Positions 27,589-35,633 of a stretch of DNA of 64,000 bases are shown piece by piece; within the stretch, counting starts at the first letter, position 1; each line of letters opens with the position of its first letter. A program made the translations under genes and the position numbers. Under the pieces are notes generated by a model. That model had not been told where the DNA came from. It did no database searches and saw only the letters and a list, made by a program, of their open reading frames with translations. Source of the stretch: Streptacidiphilus sp. P02-A3a (GTDB lineage Bacteria; Actinomycetota; Actinomycetes; Streptomycetales; Streptomycetaceae); NCBI RefSeq assembly GCF_014084105.1, contig NZ_CP048289.1, forward strand, positions 7,635,922 through 7,699,921, in the 5' to 3' direction.

Positions 27589-29019
27589 TCAGGCCCGGGG
27601 CACGGACAGGGTGACCGTCAGTCCGGTCCCGCCGCCGCTGTCCGGGTCCGCCGAGCCGCCGGGCGCGCGCGGGCCGAAGGCCAGCGTGCCGCCACCGGCC
27701 GCGAGCAGGGTCCGGGCGATCGACAGGCCGAGGCCGGAGCCGTCGACGTTCTGGTGGCGCGGACTGCGCCAGAAGCGGTCGCCGATCCGCTCCGCCTCCT
27801 CCTCGGTGAGGCCGGGACCGGTGTCGCTGACGGCCACGGCGATCCGCTCCGCCGTGGCCGTCACCGCGACCGTGACCTCCCCGCCCGCCGGGCTGAACTT
27901 GAGCGCGTTGTCGATCACCGCGTCCAGCGCGCTGCCGAAGCCGACCGGATCCACCAGGCCCAGCGCCGGGGCGGCGGGCGGCTCGCAGCGCAGCTCCACC
28001 CCGCGCTCGCGGCCGAGCGGACGCCAGCCGTCGGCCCGGTCCGCCGCCAGCCGGGCCAGGTCGGTCGGCTCGCCGCGCGGGCCGGTGTGCTCGGCCACGG
28101 CCAGCCCCAGCAGGTCGTCCAGCACCTGGGCCAGCCGACGGCCCTCGACCCGGACCCCGGCCAACTCCTGCTCGCTGCCCTCCGGCAGCTCCATGCCCAT
28201 CGCCTCGACCCGGAGCATCAGCGCCGCCAGCGGATTGCGCAGCTGGTGCGAGGCGTCCGCGACGAAGGCCCGCTGCTGGTCGAGCACCTGCTCGACATGG
28301 TCCGCCATCTCGTTGAACGCCCGTGCCAGCCGCCGCAGTTCCGGCGGCCCACCGGCCGGGGCGACCCGCGAGGCCAGCCGCCCGGTGGCGATGTCATGGG
28401 TGACCTTGTCCAGGTCCTGGACCGGACGCAGCACCCACGCGGTCAGGGTCACCGCCGCCACCACGGCCACCAGTACCGCCGCCGCCTCGCCCCCGGCCAG
28501 CAGCATCCAGCGGTGCAGGATCCGCGAACCGAGGCCGCCGGTCGGCGACTCGGTCACCACCACCGCCACCACGTCGCCGTCCCAGACCACCGGCGAGGCC
28601 ACCACCAGCAGCCGGCCCGACTGCCACGGCCAGACCTGGGCCGGATTGGTGCTCCGCCGGTCGTCCAGCGCCTGGCTGAACGCCGAGGCGGAGCCGCCGG
28701 CGGCGGCGTCGGTCCAGCTGCCGGGCTGCGCGGTGATCGGTCGGCCGCTCAGCTCGAAGACGCCCACCCGGCCGCCGTAGACCTGGTAGTAGCGCTGGAT
28801 CTCGGACTGCAGCGTGCGCAGCTGCTCCTCGGCGGTGGGTGTGCCGGACTGGCCGATCGGGTCCTGGGCCAGGTCGGCGAAGCGGGCGGTGTCGTCGATC
28901 CGGTCGACCAGGGTCTGCTGCTGCTCGGCCGCGGCCACGCTCACCGCCAGCGGCAGGCCGAGGGCCAGCAGCACGCAGGCCATCAGGGCGAGCAGGATGC
29001 CGAGAAGGCGGTTGCGCAT
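27589..29019 (-). CDS. Two-component sensor histidine kinase
   Basis: Membrane kinase of 476 residues, partner of the downstream-named regulator. Transmembrane helix 1 at residues 4-30, an extracytoplasmic domain of about 135 residues (31-165), transmembrane helix 2 about 168-195, then HAMP (VLRPVQDLDKVTHDIATG), HisKA with the phospho-acceptor in FVADASHQLRNPLAAL, and HATPase with DNALKFSP, SDTGPGL and GSGLGLSIA. The start ATG overlaps the regulator stop by one base (TGATG at 29017-29021). The sensor domain (many Gln, no Cys) gives no clue to the signal. The order regulator-then-kinase on one transcript is standard. Confidence 0.93.
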   Translation of the reverse strand: MRNRLLGILLALMACVLLALGLPLAVSVAAAEQQQTLVDRIDDTARFADLAQDPIGQSGTPTAEEQLRTLQSEIQRYYQVYGGRVGVFELSGRPITAQPGSWTDAAAGGSASAFSQALDDRRSTNPAQVWPWQSGRLLVVASPVVWDGDVVAVVVTESPTGGLGSRILHRWMLLAGGEAAAVLVAVVAAVTLTAWVLRPVQDLDKVTHDIATGRLASRVAPAGGPPELRRLARAFNEMADHVEQVLDQQRAFVADASHQLRNPLAALMLRVEAMGMELPEGSEQELAGVRVEGRRLAQVLDDLLGLAVAEHTGPRGEPTDLARLAADRADGWRPLGRERGVELRCEPPAAPALGLVDPVGFGSALDAVIDNALKFSPAGGEVTVAVTATAERIAVAVSDTGPGLTEEEAERIGDRFWRSPRHQNVDGSGLGLSIARTLLAAGGGTLAFGPRAPGGSADPDSGGGTGLTVTLSVPRA

Positions 29020-29774
29020 CAGCCCTGGCCCGCGCCGCCGGGTGCCGTGCCCCCGGGCGGAGCGGACGGGACCACCAGCCGGTAGCCGATGCCCCGGACG
29101 GTCTCGATCAGCGCGGGCACCGCCAGCTTGTGCCGCAGCGAGGCGATGTGCACCTCCAGCGTCCGCGCGGTGCCCTCCCAACTGCTGCGCCACACCTCGC
29201 TGATGATCTGCTCACGGCGGATCACCACGCCCGGGCTCTGCGCCAGCAGCGCCAGCAGGTCGTACTCCTTGCGGGTCAGCGGGACCTCGCGGCCGTGCAC
29301 CGAGGCCCGCCGGGCGGCCGGGTCCAGGGCCAGGCCGCCCCCGCTGAGCAGCCGGTCGGCGGCGGCCTGCTGCTGCACCGCCGGGGTGTCCGGGCCCAGC
29401 TGCGGGGCCGTGCCGCGCCGGGCCACGGCGTGGATCCGGGCGAGCAGCTCGCCCATGTCGTACGGCTTGACCACGTAGTCGTCGGCGCCCAGGTTCAGGC
29501 CGTGGATCCGCGATCCGACGTCCGAGCGGGCGGTCAGCATGATCACCGGGATGCCGGTGCGGAGCCTGATCTGCCCGCAGACGTCGAAGCCGTCCCGGTC
29601 CGGCAGCCCGAGGTCGAGCAGCACCACCCGGTACGGCCCGCGGCCGTCCGGGACCAGCGCGTCCAGCGCCTCGTTGCCGGTGCGGGCGTGGCGCACCTCG
29701 AAGCCGTGTTTGGTCAGCACGGTCACCAGGGCTGCGGCCACATGGTCGTCGTCCTCGACCAGGAGCAGGCGCAC
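29019..29774 (-). CDS. OmpR-type response regulator
   Basis: 251 residues from GTG 29774, which has AAGGAG 6-7 bases upstream; the longer open frame to 29807 adds 11 unconserved residues. The receiver domain has acidic residues VEDDD (D8-D10), the phosphoacceptor D54 (VVLLDLGLPD), a conserved Thr in MLTARSD and Lys in VVKPYD. A Gln/Ala-rich linker (about 128-150) leads to the winged-helix DNA-binding domain (VPLTRKEYDLLALLA … TLEVHIASLRHKL … IETVRGIGYRL). The adjacent divergent gene is the degenerate GluA-like ATPase, separated by 258 bases. Confidence 0.94.
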   Translation of the reverse strand: MRLLLVEDDDHVAAALVTVLTKHGFEVRHARTGNEALDALVPDGRGPYRVVLLDLGLPDRDGFDVCGQIRLRTGIPVIMLTARSDVGSRIHGLNLGADDYVVKPYDMGELLARIHAVARRGTAPQLGPDTPAVQQQAAADRLLSGGGLALDPAARRASVHGREVPLTRKEYDLLALLAQSPGVVIRREQIISEVWRSSWEGTARTLEVHIASLRHKLAVPALIETVRGIGYRLVVPSAPPGGTAPGGAGQG

Positions 29775-30032
29775 GTCGTCTCCTTCTTCGGTCGGCGGCC
29801 CCTGCACCCCATCCCGACGGGCGCCCTCCGGTCAAGGGCAGACCCCCTCCGCCCGGCGTTCCGTTATGCAGCTGCGATCAACTCAGCCGATCCACATGCT
29901 CAAATCCAGCTCAGATCGCCGGGAGCGGTCCCAGCGCGGGCATATCGTTGTCATGAGAAACCACCGGGAGTGCTCCTTACACCCGGCGATTCGGCCTACC
30001 CTTCGCCCGACGTAGCCTCTGGGAGTCCCCGC

Positions 30033-30785
30033 ATGGCGCAGCCCGCCGCCGACACCGGCGTCCTGGTGCAGCTGCGCGGCGTCAACAAGCACGTCGGGAT
30101 GGTGCAGGTGCTCAACGACATCGACCTGGACCTGGCCCGGGGCGAGGTGGTCGCGGTGCTCGGCCCCACGGGTTCCGGCAAGTCCACGCTCTGCCGGGCC
30201 ATCAACGGGGCGGAGCGGATCGACTCGGGCCGGATCACCGTGGACGGCCAGGCGCTGCCGCTCCGGCGCCGCGAGCGGGCCCGGATCCGGGCGGGCGTGG
30301 GAGTGGGCGTCGGCGTGGTCTTCCGCCCGTTCGGCTTCGACGCCTATCGGACCGTGCTGGAGAACGTGGCCACCGGCCGCTTCCGCTGGTGGGGGCCGGC
30401 CACCCCGCCCGGCGCCCGGCGCCGGGCCCGCGCGCTGCTGGAGCGCGTGGGCGCGGCCGAGCACGCGGCCAAGTTCCCCTGGGAGCTCTCCGACGAGGAG
30501 CAGCAGCTGGTGGCGACCGCCCGGGCGCTGGCCGGTGACCCGAAGCTGCTGCTGTTCGACCGGCCCACCCCGACGCTGCCGCTGGAACTGACCCGGGGTC
30601 TGGCCGCCGACGGGCTGAGCCTGCTGCTGGCCACCGACGACCCCTGCTTCGCCCGCTCGGCCGCCGACCGCGTGGTCTTCATGGACGGCGGCCGGATCAT
30701 CGAGCAGTCGCCGCCGGCCGAGTTCTTCACCGTCCCGAGGACCGCCCGGGCCCGGGACTTCCTGGCGCGCACCCCGAAGTGCTGA
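30033..30785 (+). CDS. Degenerate GluA-like ABC transporter ATP-binding protein (orphan)
   Basis: 250 residues that align along their length with glutamate/polar amino-acid importer ATPases (VQLRGVNKH, GEVVAVLGPTGSGKSTLCRAIN, ARSAADRVVFMDGGRIIE). Walker A (residues 44-52) is perfect, but every other catalytic motif is changed: the Q-loop glutamine is Arg98 (VVFRPF), the signature LSGGQ is LSDEE (152-156), the Walker B glutamate is Arg177 (LLLFDRPT), the D-loop is TLP, and the switch histidine is Asp202 (LATDDP). About eight residues are also missing between Walker B and the switch region. The frame is intact with a GGGAG ribosome site, so it is expressed or recently decayed. No permease or binding protein adjoins it. 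It may bind ATP without hydrolysing it. Confidence 0.85.
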   Translation: MAQPAADTGVLVQLRGVNKHVGMVQVLNDIDLDLARGEVVAVLGPTGSGKSTLCRAINGAERIDSGRITVDGQALPLRRRERARIRAGVGVGVGVVFRPFGFDAYRTVLENVATGRFRWWGPATPPGARRRARALLERVGAAEHAAKFPWELSDEEQQLVATARALAGDPKLLLFDRPTPTLPLELTRGLAADGLSLLLATDDPCFARSAADRVVFMDGGRIIEQSPPAEFFTVPRTARARDFLARTPKC

Positions 30786-30796
30786 CCAGTGCTCCC

Positions 30797-30827
30797 GACG
30801 CGGGCTGCGACGCGGGTTGCGACGCGC
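30797..30827. repeat. 12-bp tandem repeat after the GluA-like gene
   Basis: gacgcgggctgc (30797) and gacgcgggttgc (30809) followed by a half copy gacgcg (30821). It starts 11 bases after the stop codon. The remainder of the 184-base gap to the monooxygenase holds a TTGACG (30892 area) that could be a -35 element; I cannot assign its -10. Confidence 0.75.
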
Positions 30828-30969
30828 ACGGGGACGGCGCGCGGGCCGCACGCGCCACGAACCGGCGTACCCCCGACCCTGCTTGACGTCGCACCAGGTG
30901 ATCTGTTGCAGTGCTCGGTATGACTGGCGCAGCCCGGGGCGGAACCCGCAGGTCTCTGGAGGGACGTCC

Positions 30970-32577
30970 GTGGACCCCGTGATCATCGTCGGCGCCGGTC
31001 CGGTCGGCCTGACCCTGGCCCTGGCGCTGGCCCGGCACCAGGTTCCGAGCGTCGTCCTGGACGAGGGCAACGGGGTGTGTCCCGAATCGGTGCGCTCCAG
31101 CGTGCTCCGTGCCGACACCGCCGACCTGCTGGCCCGGGTCGGCTACCAACGGGTCACCGCCGACGGGCGCGGCTGGACCGGCTGGCGGACGCTGCGGCGT
31201 GGTCGGGAACTCGCCAATCTACGACTGGATCCGGGCGAGGTGACGCACCTGGCCCAGCACCGGCTGCTGCGCGGGCTGCGGGACGCGGTGTCCGCGACCC
31301 CGCTGGTGCGACTGGTGCCCGGCTCCGCCGTGGCCGAGTTCGAGCAGGACCCGGACGGGGTCAGCGTCCGCACCGCGCGCACCTGGTGGCGCGGCAGCCA
31401 CCTGGTCGGCTGCGACGGCCCCAGGTCCGTCGTGCGGCGGCAGCTGAAGGTCCGGTTCCCCGGCCACGCCGCCGCCGACCACTACGCCGTGGTCACCGTC
31501 CGCGCCGACCTGCCGCACCCGGGCGAGGCGCTGCTGCACCGCGACCCGCCGCAGTCCGCCGGGGCCCGCGAGGTCACCGGCCGTCCGCTGCCGGACGGTG
31601 TGTGGCGGCTGGACTGGCGGCTGCCGGTGCGCCAGCCCGCGCTCACCCCGGACGCCCTGATCGAGCACCTGCGCGGGACCCTGGCCGACTGGAGCGGCGG
31701 CGAGGTGCCGCCGTACGAGCTGATCGCGGCGGCCGACCACGTGGTCCAGCAGCGACTGGCCACCCGGTTCCAGGTCGGCCGGGTGTTCCTGGCGGGCGAC
31801 GCCGCGCACCTGCTCGGCTCGCTCGGCATGCAGAACCTGGACGAGGGGCTGCGCGACGCCGACAACCTGGCCTGGAAGCTCGCCCTGGTCTGGCACAACT
31901 GCGCCACCGAGCGGCTGCTCAGCAGCTACCAGCAGGAGCGGCGCGGCTCGGTGATCGCCCGGCTGCGCTCGGCCGACCAGGCCAGGCCGCTGCTGCAACC
32001 CAGCACCCCGCTGCTGGAGGCCCGCCGCAGCGTGCTGTCCGGATCGCTGCGGCGCAACGCGACCCTGCTGTCGGACGGCAGCCTCGGCACCGGCCGACTC
32101 GGCTCCGCCCCCGCCTACCCCGGCGGCGGACGCGCCGCGCTCAGCCCGACGCTGCCGCCGACCAGCCCCGGGGTGCTCGTCCCCGACATCCAGGTGGTGA
32201 CCACCGACGGCACCGTCGACCGGCTCCGGGCCCGGCTCGGCCGCGGGTTCCTGGTGGTCCTGGTCGCCCCCGGCACCGCCGTCTGGGCCAGCGACTACTG
32301 GCTCGGCGCGGGGCTGATGCCGCAGCTCACCGAGGCCACCCGGGCGCTGCCGCTGCCCGCCGAACTGCTGGTCACCGAGGCGTACCCGACCGCCGCCCCG
32401 CACACCGTGCTGCTGATCCGCCCCGACGGGCACCTGGTCGCGGCGCTGCGCGGCAGCCACCCGGACGACCTGTGGACCCTCGCCGACCGGGCCCGGGGCG
32501 GCTCCGCCGAGCTGCCGACGCCGCGCACCGACGCGATCTCCGCGGCGCGGGTTCCAGCAGATCAGGGGCGTGGCTGA
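30970..32577 (+). CDS. FAD-dependent aromatic-ring monooxygenase (PHBH/PheA-TfdB type)
   Basis: 535 residues from GTG 30970, which has ggaggg 6 bases upstream. FAD-binding GxGxxG is IIVGAGPVGLTLALALA; the DG motif is LVGCDGPRSVVRRQL; the GD motif is VFLAGDAAHLLGSLGMQNLDEGL followed by RDADNLAWKLALV. The usual proline-glycine of the GD loop (PPxGGxG) is altered to GSLGMQ. The C-terminal 150 residues form the thioredoxin-like domain typical of polyketide and phenol hydroxylases. Its probable role is hydroxylation of an aromatic or polyketide substrate, though no biosynthetic cluster surrounds it. Transcribed alone. Confidence 0.88.
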   Translation: MDPVIIVGAGPVGLTLALALARHQVPSVVLDEGNGVCPESVRSSVLRADTADLLARVGYQRVTADGRGWTGWRTLRRGRELANLRLDPGEVTHLAQHRLLRGLRDAVSATPLVRLVPGSAVAEFEQDPDGVSVRTARTWWRGSHLVGCDGPRSVVRRQLKVRFPGHAAADHYAVVTVRADLPHPGEALLHRDPPQSAGAREVTGRPLPDGVWRLDWRLPVRQPALTPDALIEHLRGTLADWSGGEVPPYELIAAADHVVQQRLATRFQVGRVFLAGDAAHLLGSLGMQNLDEGLRDADNLAWKLALVWHNCATERLLSSYQQERRGSVIARLRSADQARPLLQPSTPLLEARRSVLSGSLRRNATLLSDGSLGTGRLGSAPAYPGGGRAALSPTLPPTSPGVLVPDIQVVTTDGTVDRLRARLGRGFLVVLVAPGTAVWASDYWLGAGLMPQLTEATRALPLPAELLVTEAYPTAAPHTVLLIRPDGHLVAALRGSHPDDLWTLADRARGGSAELPTPRTDAISAARVPADQGRG

Positions 32578-32637
32578 GACCCGGACCGGGCCGCGGTCGA
32601 CCTTGACGATCATGCGACCCCGTGCAACACTGCGCCC

Positions 32638-32808
32638 ATGCGGCAGGGCAGGTGGCAGCGGCCACTCGGTGTTTCGGCGGCGGGCTCAGGAGTAGCCCCC
32701 CGGGACGTCGGCACGCCCCGCACGAAGGCGCTGATCAGCGCCGTACTGGTGCGTCGTACCCACCTCGACCTGGTCAGGTACCTGGGCGCGCTCTGTACAC
32801 CCGGCTAG
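32638..32808 (+). CDS. Putative cysteine-responsive leader peptide upstream of cysteine dioxygenase
   Basis: Short open frame of up to 56 codons ending at TAG 32806. Its end reads LVRRTHLDLVRYLGALCTPG, matching the actinobacterial leader-peptide pattern RR-x-H-x-DL-x-R-x-x-x-A-x-C found ahead of sulfur-metabolism genes. The true start is uncertain: ATG 32638 gives the full frame, but these peptides are usually 20-35 residues, and GTG 32749 would give 19; neither has a good ribosome site. A cysteine codon (TGT) lies four codons before the stop, where ribosome stalling at low Cys-tRNA could be sensed. The stop is inside a hairpin at 32802-32822. Confidence 0.65.
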   Translation: MRQGRWQRPLGVSAAGSGVAPRDVGTPRTKALISAVLVRRTHLDLVRYLGALCTPG

Positions 32809-32822
32809 CAGGCAGCTAGCCG
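32802..32822 (+). promoter_or_regulatory. Attenuator-like hairpin overlapping the leader peptide stop
   Basis: Arms cggctag (32802-32808) and ctagccg (32816-32822), 7-base loop. The left arm contains the TAG stop of the leader, so a ribosome finishing or stalling on the last codons would control its folding. The following 190 bases to the CDO start are GC-rich and contain no further gene that I can support. Confidence 0.5.
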
Positions 32823-33015
32823 AAGCGCCGCCGCCGGTAACGCGGTCGGCCCCCCTTTGCGAACCAGCGCGGTAGTGCGTCCCCACGGCTGCCCGCGCCC
32901 TCGTGCACCCCCGTCGCGCTGCCACGCGCCGCCTCCGGTGCACCCGCACGCTCGTACGCCGCTTCCCCGCGCACTCCGCACAGCGCGCCGGAACGCATCG
33001 CCGAAGGAAACAGCC

Positions 33016-33531
33016 GTGTCAGACACGCTCACCGAATCGGACATCCCCACCCTCGCCGACCTGCTCGGCTTCGCCCGCGCCGTGGCTGCCGACCCGCAGC
33101 TCGTCGCCCGGCTGGAACTCCACCCGACCGAGCGCACCTGGGTCCGGATCGAGGGCCCCGAGGGCAGCGAGGCCTGGATCATCGGCTGGCCGCCCGGCAC
33201 GGAGACCGGCTGGCACGACCACGGCGGCTCCAGCGGCGCGTTCGTCACCGCCAGCGGCGAGCTCAGCGAGCTGTCGCTGGGCGTGCCGATCCCCACCGAC
33301 GGCTGGCGCAGCCTGGAACTGGCGGAGGGCGTCGACCGGCAGCGCAGCCTGCCCGAGGGCAAGGGCCGCTCCTTCGGCGCCCACCACGTGCACCAGGTGA
33401 TCAACCCCTCGGACGGACAGCACGCGGTCTCCGTGCACTGCTACTACCCGCCGCTGCCGAAGATGCGGCGCTACCTGCGCAACGGCGACGTGCTGCGGCT
33501 GTCGCTGGTCGAGATCCCCGAGGAGTGGTGA
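33016..33531 (+). CDS. Cysteine dioxygenase (type I)
   Basis: Oxidises cysteine to cysteine sulfinate using Fe(II) and O2; 171 residues. Cupin metal ligands are H67 and H69 (GWHDHGGS) and a third histidine in HHVHQVINPS (about H126), with the arginine-bearing terminal strand PKMRRYLR. GTG 33016 has an aaggaaa ribosome site. The stop lies 3 bases before the rhodanese start, so the two are translationally coupled. The leader peptide 207 bases upstream suggests that expression follows cysteine supply. Confidence 0.92.
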   Translation: MSDTLTESDIPTLADLLGFARAVAADPQLVARLELHPTERTWVRIEGPEGSEAWIIGWPPGTETGWHDHGGSSGAFVTASGELSELSLGVPIPTDGWRSLELAEGVDRQRSLPEGKGRSFGAHHVHQVINPSDGQHAVSVHCYYPPLPKMRRYLRNGDVLRLSLVEIPEEW

Positions 33532-33533
33532 CC

Positions 33534-33941
33534 GTGACCGACCGCCCGACACCGCAGAGCATCGACCAGCTACTGGAGCGGGAACGTGCGTCGCTGCGAC
33601 GGCTGACGCCCGGGCAGGCAGCCGAGGCGGCGCGGGCCGAGGGCGCGCTGCTGGTGGACATCCGCTATGCCGCGCTCCGTGAGCGGGACGGCACCATCCC
33701 GGGAGCGGTGGTGGTCGAACGCAACGAGCTGGAGTGGCGGCTCGACCCGCAGGGCGACTACCGGCTGCCCGAGGCCACCGGGCACGACCTGCCGGTGGTG
33801 GTGATCTGCAACGAGGGCTACGCCTCCAGCCTCGCCGCCCGCTCGTTGCAGGCCCTGGGCCTGCACCGGGCCACCGACCTGGTCGGCGGCTTTCAGGCCT
33901 GGGCGGCGGCCGGACTGCCGGTGACTCCCCCGGCCACCTGA
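33534..33941 (+). CDS. Rhodanese-like sulfurtransferase
   Basis: 135-residue single-domain rhodanese. The catalytic cysteine is C92 in VVICNEGYASSLAARSL, giving the six-residue active-site loop; LLVDIRYAALRERDGTIPGAV is the conserved CH2A region. GTG 33534 is chosen over the overlapping GTGs at 33525 and 33528 because GAGGAG (33520-33525, within the end of CDO) sits 8 bases upstream. It likely handles sulfane sulfur arising from cysteine catabolism alongside CDO. Confidence 0.92.
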   Translation: MTDRPTPQSIDQLLERERASLRRLTPGQAAEAARAEGALLVDIRYAALRERDGTIPGAVVVERNELEWRLDPQGDYRLPEATGHDLPVVVICNEGYASSLAARSLQALGLHRATDLVGGFQAWAAAGLPVTPPAT

Positions 33942-33981
33942 CGCTCCCCGCCACCTGACGCTCCCGGCCACCTGACACCCT
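33931..33981. repeat. 17-bp tandem repeat, three copies, at the rhodanese stop
   Basis: Units cggccacctgacgctcc (33931-33947), ccgccacctgacgctcc (33948-33964) and cggccacctgacaccct (33965-33981). The first copy contains the rhodanese TGA (33939-33941). A further 16-base-spaced duplication of caggtcagcgggcga occurs at 34028 and 34044, the second overlapping the rny stop. Confidence 0.88.
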
Positions 33982-34014
33982 CGGCCGGTTGACGCCCACC
34001 GTTCCCGCGACCAC

Positions 34015-34040
34015 GCCCGCTGCCGACCAGGTCAGCGGGC
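34015..34040. terminator. Possible terminator between rhodanese and rny genes
   Basis: Arms gcccgctg (34015-34022) and cagcgggc (34033-34040), 10-base loop, in the 106-base convergent gap. Weaker than the other hairpins in the window. Confidence 0.45.
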
Positions 34041-34047
34041 GATCAGG

Positions 34048-35448
34048 TCAGCGGGCGAACTCGGTCGCGCGGCTCTCCCTGATCACCGTGATCCGGATCT
34101 GGCCCGGGTAGGTCAGCTCCTCCTCGACCTGCTTGGCCACGTCCCTCGCGATCACCTGTGCCTGGAGGTCGTCCACGGCGTCCGGGAGCACCATCACCCG
34201 CACCTCGCGCCCGGCCTGCATCGCGAAGACCTTGTGCACCCCCTCGTGCGCCCGGGCGATCGACTCCAACCGCTCCAGCCGGCGCGCGTACAGCTCCAAC
34301 GACTCCCGGCGGGCGCCCGGTCGGCCACCGGAGCAGGCGTCGGCCGCCTGGGTCAGTACCGCCTCCAGCGTCTGCGGCGCCACCTCGTTGTGGTGCGCCT
34401 CTATCGCGTGCACCACGTCCTCGGTCTCGCCGTAGCGCCGGGCGAGGTCCGCGCCGATCAGCGCGTGGCTGCCCTCCACCTCGTGCGTGAGTGCCTTGCC
34501 GATGTCGTGCAGCAGGGTGCAGCGCCGCACCAGCGCGACATCGGCCCGCATTTCGGCCGCCATCATCCCGGCGATGTGCGCCGACTCCAGCAGATGCCCC
34601 AGCACGTTCTGCCCGTACGAGGTACGGAAGCGCAACCGGCCCAGCAGCCGCACCAGTTCGGGGTGCATGTCGGTGATCCCGACCTCGGCCAGGGCGTCCT
34701 CCCCGGCCCGCGCGCAGACCCGCTCCACCTCGACCAGGCTGCGCTCGTGCATCTCCTCGATCCGCAGCGGATGGATCCGGCCGTCCGCGATCAGCGCCTC
34801 CAGCGTCAGCCGGCCCACCTCGCGGCGCACCGGGTCGAAGCAGGACAGCACCACCAGTTCCGGCGTGTCGTCGATCACCAGGTTCACGCCGGTGACCGCC
34901 TCGAAGGAGCGGATGTTGCGGCCCTCGCGGCCGATGATCCGGCCCTTCATCTCGTCGGCGGGCAGCCGCACCACCGACACCACCGCGTCCGCGGTCTGCT
35001 CGGCCGCGATCCGCTGCACCGCCGTGGCGACGATCATCCGGGCCCGGGTCTCGGCCTCGGCCTGCGCCCGCGCCTCGATCTCCCGGGCGCTGCGCACCGC
35101 CTCCCGCTTGGCCTGCTCCTCTATCCCGCGCACCAGTTCGGCCCGGGCGGTGGCGGCGGTCAGCCCCGCTATCCGCTCCAGCTCCAGCCGCCGCTCGGTC
35201 TCCACCCGGGCCCGCTCGGCCCGCAGTTCCTCGCGCTGACGCGCCAGCGCGGCCTGGCTCTCCGCCGTCTCGACGGTCCGCTCGTGCAGGCGGTGCTGCT
35301 CGTCGTCCAGCCGGGCCTCGCGCTCGGCGCCGCGCTGCTCGCGGCGTTCGCACTCGGCGACCCTCTCCCGCGCGCCGCGCAGCAGCAGCCAGCCCATCAG
35401 GAGTACGGCCACCAGGACGACTGTTCCCGCGACCAGCGCGATCTCCAT
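34048..35448 (-). CDS. rny: Ribonuclease Y (membrane-anchored endoribonuclease)
   Basis: Initiates mRNA decay; 466 residues from ATG 35448 (MEIALVAGTVV). N-terminal membrane helix (residues 2-21), then a long charged coiled coil (about 25-170), the KH domain with GRIIGREGRNIRSFEAVTGV, and the HD domain with LLHDIGKALTHEVEGSHALIG and EAHHNEVAPQT. The ending AREFxR-like RESRATEFAR is typical. A gggggg run precedes the start; the open frame beyond to 35559 adds residues unlike the family. It is about 50 residues shorter than Bacillus RNase Y, mostly in the coiled coil. Confidence 0.93.
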   Translation of the reverse strand: MEIALVAGTVVLVAVLLMGWLLLRGARERVAECERREQRGAEREARLDDEQHRLHERTVETAESQAALARQREELRAERARVETERRLELERIAGLTAATARAELVRGIEEQAKREAVRSAREIEARAQAEAETRARMIVATAVQRIAAEQTADAVVSVVRLPADEMKGRIIGREGRNIRSFEAVTGVNLVIDDTPELVVLSCFDPVRREVGRLTLEALIADGRIHPLRIEEMHERSLVEVERVCARAGEDALAEVGITDMHPELVRLLGRLRFRTSYGQNVLGHLLESAHIAGMMAAEMRADVALVRRCTLLHDIGKALTHEVEGSHALIGADLARRYGETEDVVHAIEAHHNEVAPQTLEAVLTQAADACSGGRPGARRESLELYARRLERLESIARAHEGVHKVFAMQAGREVRVMVLPDAVDDLQAQVIARDVAKQVEEELTYPGQIRITVIRESRATEFAR

Positions 35449-35633
35449 CGGACAAACCCCCCGTTCCGCCTTTGAGGAACCGCACGGCAGGAACCACGCA
35501 GCGTCACCGAAGGGCTTGCGGGCAGGGCCAGTCCAGTCACGCCCGCAGTGACTCCTCACTATGGGTGAGACTAAGTCCAGGTTACGAAACGGTCAAGATA
35601 GTGAACCAATCTGATCGACTGTTACCAGCTTCT

